The translations under genes and the position numbers were made by a program. Below are positions 5,689-9,162 of a stretch of 9,162 bases of DNA, piece by piece. Source of the DNA: an uncultured Gammaproteobacteria bacterium. Its GTDB lineage: Bacteria; Pseudomonadota; Gammaproteobacteria; UBA9214. The stretch lies in assembly GCA_905480065.1 (NCBI GenBank), contig CAJQOV010000088.1, positions 1-9,162 on the forward strand, given 5' to 3'. The notes under the pieces were generated by a model, which saw nothing but the letters and a program-made list of their open reading frames with translations, made no database searches and was not told the origin of the DNA. The stretch's first letter is position 1, and each line of letters starts with the position of its first letter.

Positions 5689-7566
5689 TTATTCGTCTTC
5701 CATGTACGTGGTACCGGTCAGGCCACCTTCCAGCGCCTGCAGGTACGCGGCGCGTTCTACACCCTTGAGTCCGGCGGCATTGAGTTTCTCGCGGTAACGC
5801 GCCATCAGCCGCTTGGGATCGAACTCGACATAGCGCAGCAACTCATCCACCGTGTCACCGTGGCGCGGGTCCACCAGCCGGTAACCGCCGTTGCCGTCGA
5901 ACTCGACGTTGACCGCATCGGTATCCCCGAACAGGTTATGCATGTCGCCGAGGATCTCCTGGTAGGCACCGAGCAGAAAGAATCCCAGCAAATAACTTTC
6001 ATCAGCACGGATCGCGTGCACCGGCAGCGTCGACTCCACGCCATGGTCATCGACATAGCGTTCGATGTGTCCATCGGAATCGCAGGTCAGGTCATGCAGG
6101 GTGGCGCGCCGCGACGGACGCTCGTCGAGTCGTTGCAGCGGCACAATCGGAAACACCTGGTCGATGCCCCACACGTCCGGCATGGACTGGAACACGGAAA
6201 AATTGCAGAAATATTTGTCGGCCAGGCGGCGGTTGATCTGGTCGAGCTCCGGCGCGCCGGATTGCGCGGCGGTGAGAAAATCCTGCACCCGGCGACACAA
6301 CGCATAGTACAGCGATTCACCGCGTGCGCGCTGCTGCAGGCCGATCTCTCCGTTGAGATAGAGGTTACGCAAGGCAACCAGGTACTCGCCGCCCTCGATG
6401 TAACTCACCAGCGCATTGTCCGCCGTACATTGCCCGAGGGTGGCACGCAGCTCCTGCACCGGCACCGCATCGTCGGCATCGGCCGTTCCCGGCTCGCATA
6501 ACACCTGCTCGGTATCCAGCACGTTGGTAATCAGTACAGCATGGTGTGCCGTCAGTGCCCGTCCGGACTCGGTCATCAGGTCCGGCTGTGGCAGCCGGTA
6601 TGCGCGCGTGATCTCGGTGAATACCTCAACCACCGTATCTGCATAACGCTCCATGTCATAGTTCATCGAGCAATCGCTTTGCGATGCGGTGCCCTCATAA
6701 TCCACACCCAGTCCGCCACCGACATCCACCGTGTGGATCGGTGCGCCGTCCCCGCACAGCGCGACCCAGGTGCGCGCGACCTCGACCAGTGCCTCGCGAA
6801 ACACCCCGATGCTGGCGATCTGTGAACCGGGATGACAGTGCAGCAGCGTCAGGCAATCGAGCATACCGGCCGTGCGCAGCCGGTCGACCAGCGCCAGTGC
6901 ACCCGCCGCGGTAAAACCGAATTTGGACTTGTCTCCACCGGTGTTCTGCCAGTTGCCGGAAGTGACCGTGGACAGCCGCACGCGCAGACCGAGTTCCGGT
7001 TGTATCTGCAGCGCCGCGGAGGTGGCGATGATCAGCTCCAGTTCGGACAGTTTCTCGATCACCAGCACCACGCGATGCCCGAGACGCTGCGCGATCAGCG
7101 CCAGCCGGATGTATTCCGCGTCCTTGTAGCCGTTGCACACGATCACGCCACCAGACGGCAGGCTGCCGATTACCGCCATCAGCTCCGGCTTGCTGCCGCA
7201 CTCCAGCCCGACGCGCTTGCCGCCGTGCCCGACAATGGCGTCGACCACGTGCTGTTGCTGGTTGACCTTGATCGGGTAGATGGAGGTGTAGCGCGCGTCA
7301 TAGCCATGCGTCTGCATCGCCGCGCTGAAGGCGCCGTGCAGGCGATCGATCTGGCTGTGCAATATATCGGTGAAGCGCACCAGCACCGGCAGGGTGAGGC
7401 CGTCGTCGTGCAGCCGGTCGACCAGCGCGCGCAGGTCAATGACCGGGGAATCGGCGCGCCCGCGCGGGCGCGCCAGCAGGTGTCCAGCATCGCTGATATC
7501 GAAATATCCGGCGCTCCAGCCGGAGAGATTGTATTGCCTGCGGGCATCTGCGGGTGTCCAGCTCAT
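5689..7566 (-). CDS. speA: Biosynthetic arginine decarboxylase
   Basis: The 625-residue enzyme decarboxylates L-arginine to agmatine, the first step of the arginine route to putrescine and spermidine; family members are about 630-660 residues. It is a fold-III (alanine-racemase-like) PLP enzyme. The PLP lysine lies in YPIKVNQQQHVV (Lys100 from the ATG), followed by GLECGSKPEL. HCHPGSQI and the glycine-rich phosphate loop DVGGGLGVDYEG come midway. GEYLVALRNLYLNGEIG and the active-site CDSDGHIERYVDDHG (Cys about 494) lie in the C-terminal half. I use the ATG at 7566; an in-frame GTG two codons upstream (7572) is equally possible, and neither has a clear Shine-Dalgarno. The gene is divergent from speE, and its stop abuts element C. 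No agmatinase or agmatine deiminase gene is in the window. Confidence 0.96.
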   Translation of the reverse strand: MSWTPADARRQYNLSGWSAGYFDISDAGHLLARPRGRADSPVIDLRALVDRLHDDGLTLPVLVRFTDILHSQIDRLHGAFSAAMQTHGYDARYTSIYPIKVNQQQHVVDAIVGHGGKRVGLECGSKPELMAVIGSLPSGGVIVCNGYKDAEYIRLALIAQRLGHRVVLVIEKLSELELIIATSAALQIQPELGLRVRLSTVTSGNWQNTGGDKSKFGFTAAGALALVDRLRTAGMLDCLTLLHCHPGSQIASIGVFREALVEVARTWVALCGDGAPIHTVDVGGGLGVDYEGTASQSDCSMNYDMERYADTVVEVFTEITRAYRLPQPDLMTESGRALTAHHAVLITNVLDTEQVLCEPGTADADDAVPVQELRATLGQCTADNALVSYIEGGEYLVALRNLYLNGEIGLQQRARGESLYYALCRRVQDFLTAAQSGAPELDQINRRLADKYFCNFSVFQSMPDVWGIDQVFPIVPLQRLDERPSRRATLHDLTCDSDGHIERYVDDHGVESTLPVHAIRADESYLLGFFLLGAYQEILGDMHNLFGDTDAVNVEFDGNGGYRLVDPRHGDTVDELLRYVEFDPKRLMARYREKLNAAGLKGVERAAYLQALEGGLTGTTYMEDE

Positions 7567-7684
7567 GACCACGCACGATAATCAGAGATGGCGGCAATAG
7601 CAATGCCATTCATCGACAGCGCACCCCGGAATCCGGTATTGTTCGCTTCCCCGATTCCCTGATTTTCCGAACGAGGCTGCCACC
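7567..7684. promoter_or_regulatory. Divergent speA-speE intergenic region
   Basis: These 118 bp must hold the promoters of both polyamine genes. For speE, TCGACA (7613-7618) and TATTGT (7637-7642) form a candidate sigma-70 pair with an 18-nt spacer, about 40 nt before the start codon. For speA, a GATTAT (7583-7578, minus strand) is too close to the start codon for a normal leader and lacks a good -35. I see no clear operator or riboswitch. Confidence 0.35.
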
Positions 7685-8536
7685 GTGACAGACAACAACC
7701 TGTGGTTTACCGAACAATGCGAGCATGGCGGTTCCGCCTTTGGCGTGAAGATCCGCGAGCACCTGCACAGCGAACAGACCGAATACCAGCGTATTGATAT
7801 CTACGCTACCGAGAAGTTCGGCAACCTGATGACCATCGACGGTTTGTTCATGCTCACCGCGCGCGAGAATTTTCTCTACCACGAGATGATGTCGCACCCG
7901 GCGCTGTTCATGCATCCGTCACCGGAGCGCGTGGTAATCATCGGCGGTGGCGACTGCGGCACGCTGCGCGAGGTGCTCAAGCATGGCCGCGTCACGCATG
8001 CCCTGCAGGTCGAGATCGACGAGCGTGTCACACGCCTGGCCGAGGAGTTCTTTCCCGAGCTGTGTATCGCCAACGACGATCCGCGCGCTGCGTTTCTGTT
8101 CGGCGACGGCATCAAGTGGATGAAGGAAGCCGTACCCGGCAATGTCGATATCGTTATCGTCGACAGCACCGACCCGGTCGGCCCGGCCGAAGGACTGTTC
8201 ACGGAGGACTTCTACCGTGACTGCCACCGCGCACTCGGCAGCGATGGCCTGCTGGTGCAGCAGAGCGAGTCACCACTGTTTAACATGGACCTGATCAACT
8301 CGATCCACAAGGCAATGCGTTCGGCCGGCTTTGCCGACGTGCGTACGCTGTTCTTCCCGCAACCCTGTTATCCGTCCGGCTGGTGGAGCGCGACCATGGC
8401 CGGCAAGCAATCACTGGATGGCAGGTTCCGCGAGCAGGATGCACTGCGCAAGCGCTTCGACACACAGTATTACAATGCCGCCATGCACAAGGCTGCATTC
8501 ACCGCACCGGAGTTTTTCAGCAAGGGCCTGCTGTAG
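7685..8536 (+). CDS. speE: Spermidine synthase (polyamine aminopropyltransferase)
   Basis: The 283-residue cytosolic enzyme transfers the aminopropyl group of decarboxylated S-adenosylmethionine to putrescine to give spermidine; E. coli SpeE is 288 residues. The N-terminal beta domain (1-60) ends with NLMTIDGLFMLT and precedes a Rossmann-like domain. That domain holds VVIIGGGDCGTLREVLKHG (83-101), VEID (109-112) for the cofactor ribose, the catalytic Asp160 in VDSTDPVGPAEGLF, and QSESPLF (193-199). YPSGWWS (229-235) and YYNAAMHKAAFTAPEF (262-277) complete the family pattern. The usual GGGDGG is GGGDCG here, which I believe also occurs in some gammaproteobacterial homologues. The start is GTG with GAGG 8 nt upstream (7673-7676). 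It is divergent from speA. speD, needed for the donor, is not in the window. Confidence 0.96.
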   Translation: MTDNNLWFTEQCEHGGSAFGVKIREHLHSEQTEYQRIDIYATEKFGNLMTIDGLFMLTARENFLYHEMMSHPALFMHPSPERVVIIGGGDCGTLREVLKHGRVTHALQVEIDERVTRLAEEFFPELCIANDDPRAAFLFGDGIKWMKEAVPGNVDIVIVDSTDPVGPAEGLFTEDFYRDCHRALGSDGLLVQQSESPLFNMDLINSIHKAMRSAGFADVRTLFFPQPCYPSGWWSATMAGKQSLDGRFREQDALRKRFDTQYYNAAMHKAAFTAPEFFSKGLL

Positions 8537-8576
8537 CGGCAGTCTGCGACCGCGCCCTGCTGCATGAGCAAGGGGA

Positions 8577-8600
8577 CCTGGCGCGCTTGCCAGGCGCGCC
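8577..8600. terminator. GC-rich hairpin between convergent speE and the DUF4124 gene
   Basis: Two mutually exclusive stems exist: CCTGGC (8577-8582) with GCCAGG (8589-8594), or GGCGCGC (8580-8586) with GCGCGCC (8594-8600) around a 7-nt loop. It lies in the 99-nt gap between two converging stop codons, 40 nt after speE. No T-run follows on either strand, so intrinsic termination is uncertain. Confidence 0.4.
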
Positions 8601-8635
8601 TGCAATAATCGCAGCAGCAGCCAGCACGCGACGGA

Positions 8636-9079
8636 TTATTCCCCGCACCACCTCTGTACCTCGAGACGTGCCTTGTCGACTTCCAGTTCACGTTCGGCAT
8701 CCGATAACACCGCTCGCGCGCCGTCCGCATCCAAGCGGTACAGGCTGCCGGCCATTTCCAGTGCCTGTAAATAATCCCGCGCCTCCATGCAACGCTGTTT
8801 GCGCTCTGCCTCCAGCGCCGCCTGCTGTTGCTGGCGCTCACGCTCGATATGACGCTCGTCCTGGTAGGCGCGCAGCAACTTGCGTGTTTTTTCATCGCGC
8901 TCCTGCTGCTCACTCGAGGCATCGCTGTCCGGCAACTTGCGCAGGCTTTGCGTGGCCGTGTCGCAGGGCTGATCGGTAAAATGCGGCACGCCACTGGCAT
9001 CCTCGCAACGATAGACCGCGGCGTTGACGGAGGCCGTACAGAGCGACATGCAAATGACCAGGCTGCTGCTACGTAACAT
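8636..9079 (-). CDS. Secreted DUF4124-domain protein with coiled coil
   Basis: The 147-residue protein opens with a Sec signal peptide (1-20, cleavage after SVNA). A DUF4124 motif follows, VYRCEDASGVPHFTDQPC (22-39). Residues about 52-97 are rich in Gln, Glu and Arg and should form a coiled coil (QDERHIERERQQQQAALEAE). The mature protein has four cysteines (25, 39, 97, 145), which could pair in the periplasm. DUF4124 proteins are common in gammaproteobacteria and have no firmly assigned role. The ATG at 9079 gives a proper signal peptide; the Shine-Dalgarno (CGGA, 7 nt) is modest. It converges on speE and shows no functional link to the polyamine genes. Confidence 0.85.
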   Translation of the reverse strand: MLRSSSLVICMSLCTASVNAAVYRCEDASGVPHFTDQPCDTATQSLRKLPDSDASSEQQERDEKTRKLLRAYQDERHIERERQQQQAALEAERKQRCMEARDYLQALEMAGSLYRLDADGARAVLSDAERELEVDKARLEVQRWCGE

Positions 9080-9092
9080 ATAGTGATCCGTA

Positions 9093-9113
9093 ACAAGGGG
9101 TCGCGGCCCTTGT
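9093..9113. promoter_or_regulatory. Inverted repeat upstream of the DUF4124 gene
   Basis: ACAAGGG (9093-9099) and CCCTTGT (9107-9113) form a perfect 7-bp inverted repeat with a 7-nt spacer, 14 nt upstream of the ATG at 9079. It could be an operator or a leader hairpin. No family match is recognised. Confidence 0.35.
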
Positions 9114-9150
9114 AGGTAAAGCGTCAGTAATTTCCGCGGACTTCAGCAAA

Positions 9151-9162
9151 GAAAAAAGGGGC
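9151..9162 (+). repeat. Possible start of another element at the window edge
   Basis: GAAAAAAGGGGC resembles the first bases of the palindromic element arms (GAAAAAGGGGT), but the last base differs and the window ends here. A fourth copy may begin here; the match is too short to decide. Confidence 0.2.

Noticed and set aside
5860..7581. Long plus-strand ORFs opposite speA (213 and 249 residues)
   Set aside because: They are shadows of speA in GC-rich DNA; the speA frame carries all family motifs.

Overview
The window looks like chromosomal DNA of a GC-rich gammaproteobacterium. It carries a class I CPD photolyase, a biosynthetic (SpeA-type) arginine decarboxylase and a spermidine synthase, all with proteobacterial-type motifs, and uses GTG and TTG starts with good Shine-Dalgarno sequences. 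The exact genus cannot be told from the sequence. No rRNA, tRNA, CRISPR array, phage gene or transposase gene is visible.

Layout. A plus-strand photolyase gene (23-1438) converges on a run of minus-strand genes. Reading 3612 to 1573, these are a small discoidin/F5-8C-like protein, TspO/MBR, a small membrane protein and a VIT1/CCC1-family metal transporter. Upstream of that run, and on the same strand, lie an isoprenylcysteine carboxyl methyltransferase (ICMT)-family membrane protein (3765-4460), a 3-hydroxyisobutyrate dehydrogenase-type oxidoreductase (4655-5548) and speA (5689-7566). speE (7685-8536) is divergent from speA. A secreted DUF4124 protein (8636-9079, minus) closes the window. speA and speE supply the first and last enzymatic steps from arginine to spermidine; the middle steps (agmatine to putrescine, and S-adenosylmethionine decarboxylase) are not here.

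The most striking non-coding content is a family of short palindromic elements, found as full copies at 3653-3740, 4558-4643 and 5605-5688. Each has perfect 25-27 bp inverted arms around a 32-34 nt loop. The arms start with an A-rich run and GGGGTCGG and end with the complement followed by T5, so the element looks like a bidirectional terminator or a MITE/REP-type mobile repeat. Copies B and C are identical over 83 bp in opposite orientations. They bracket the oxidoreductase gene, and each has additional partial arms on the gene-facing side. One of these partial arms encodes the last ten residues and the stop codon of the oxidoreductase. The arms also contain outward-facing TTGACA hexamers, and the tandem arm upstream of the oxidoreductase could form a promoter.

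A separate intrinsic-terminator-like hairpin sits immediately upstream of the ICMT-family gene and could act as a terminator or attenuator. Nothing in the window proves a wholly new system. The repeat-bracketed gene and the repeat family are the parts most worth following up.
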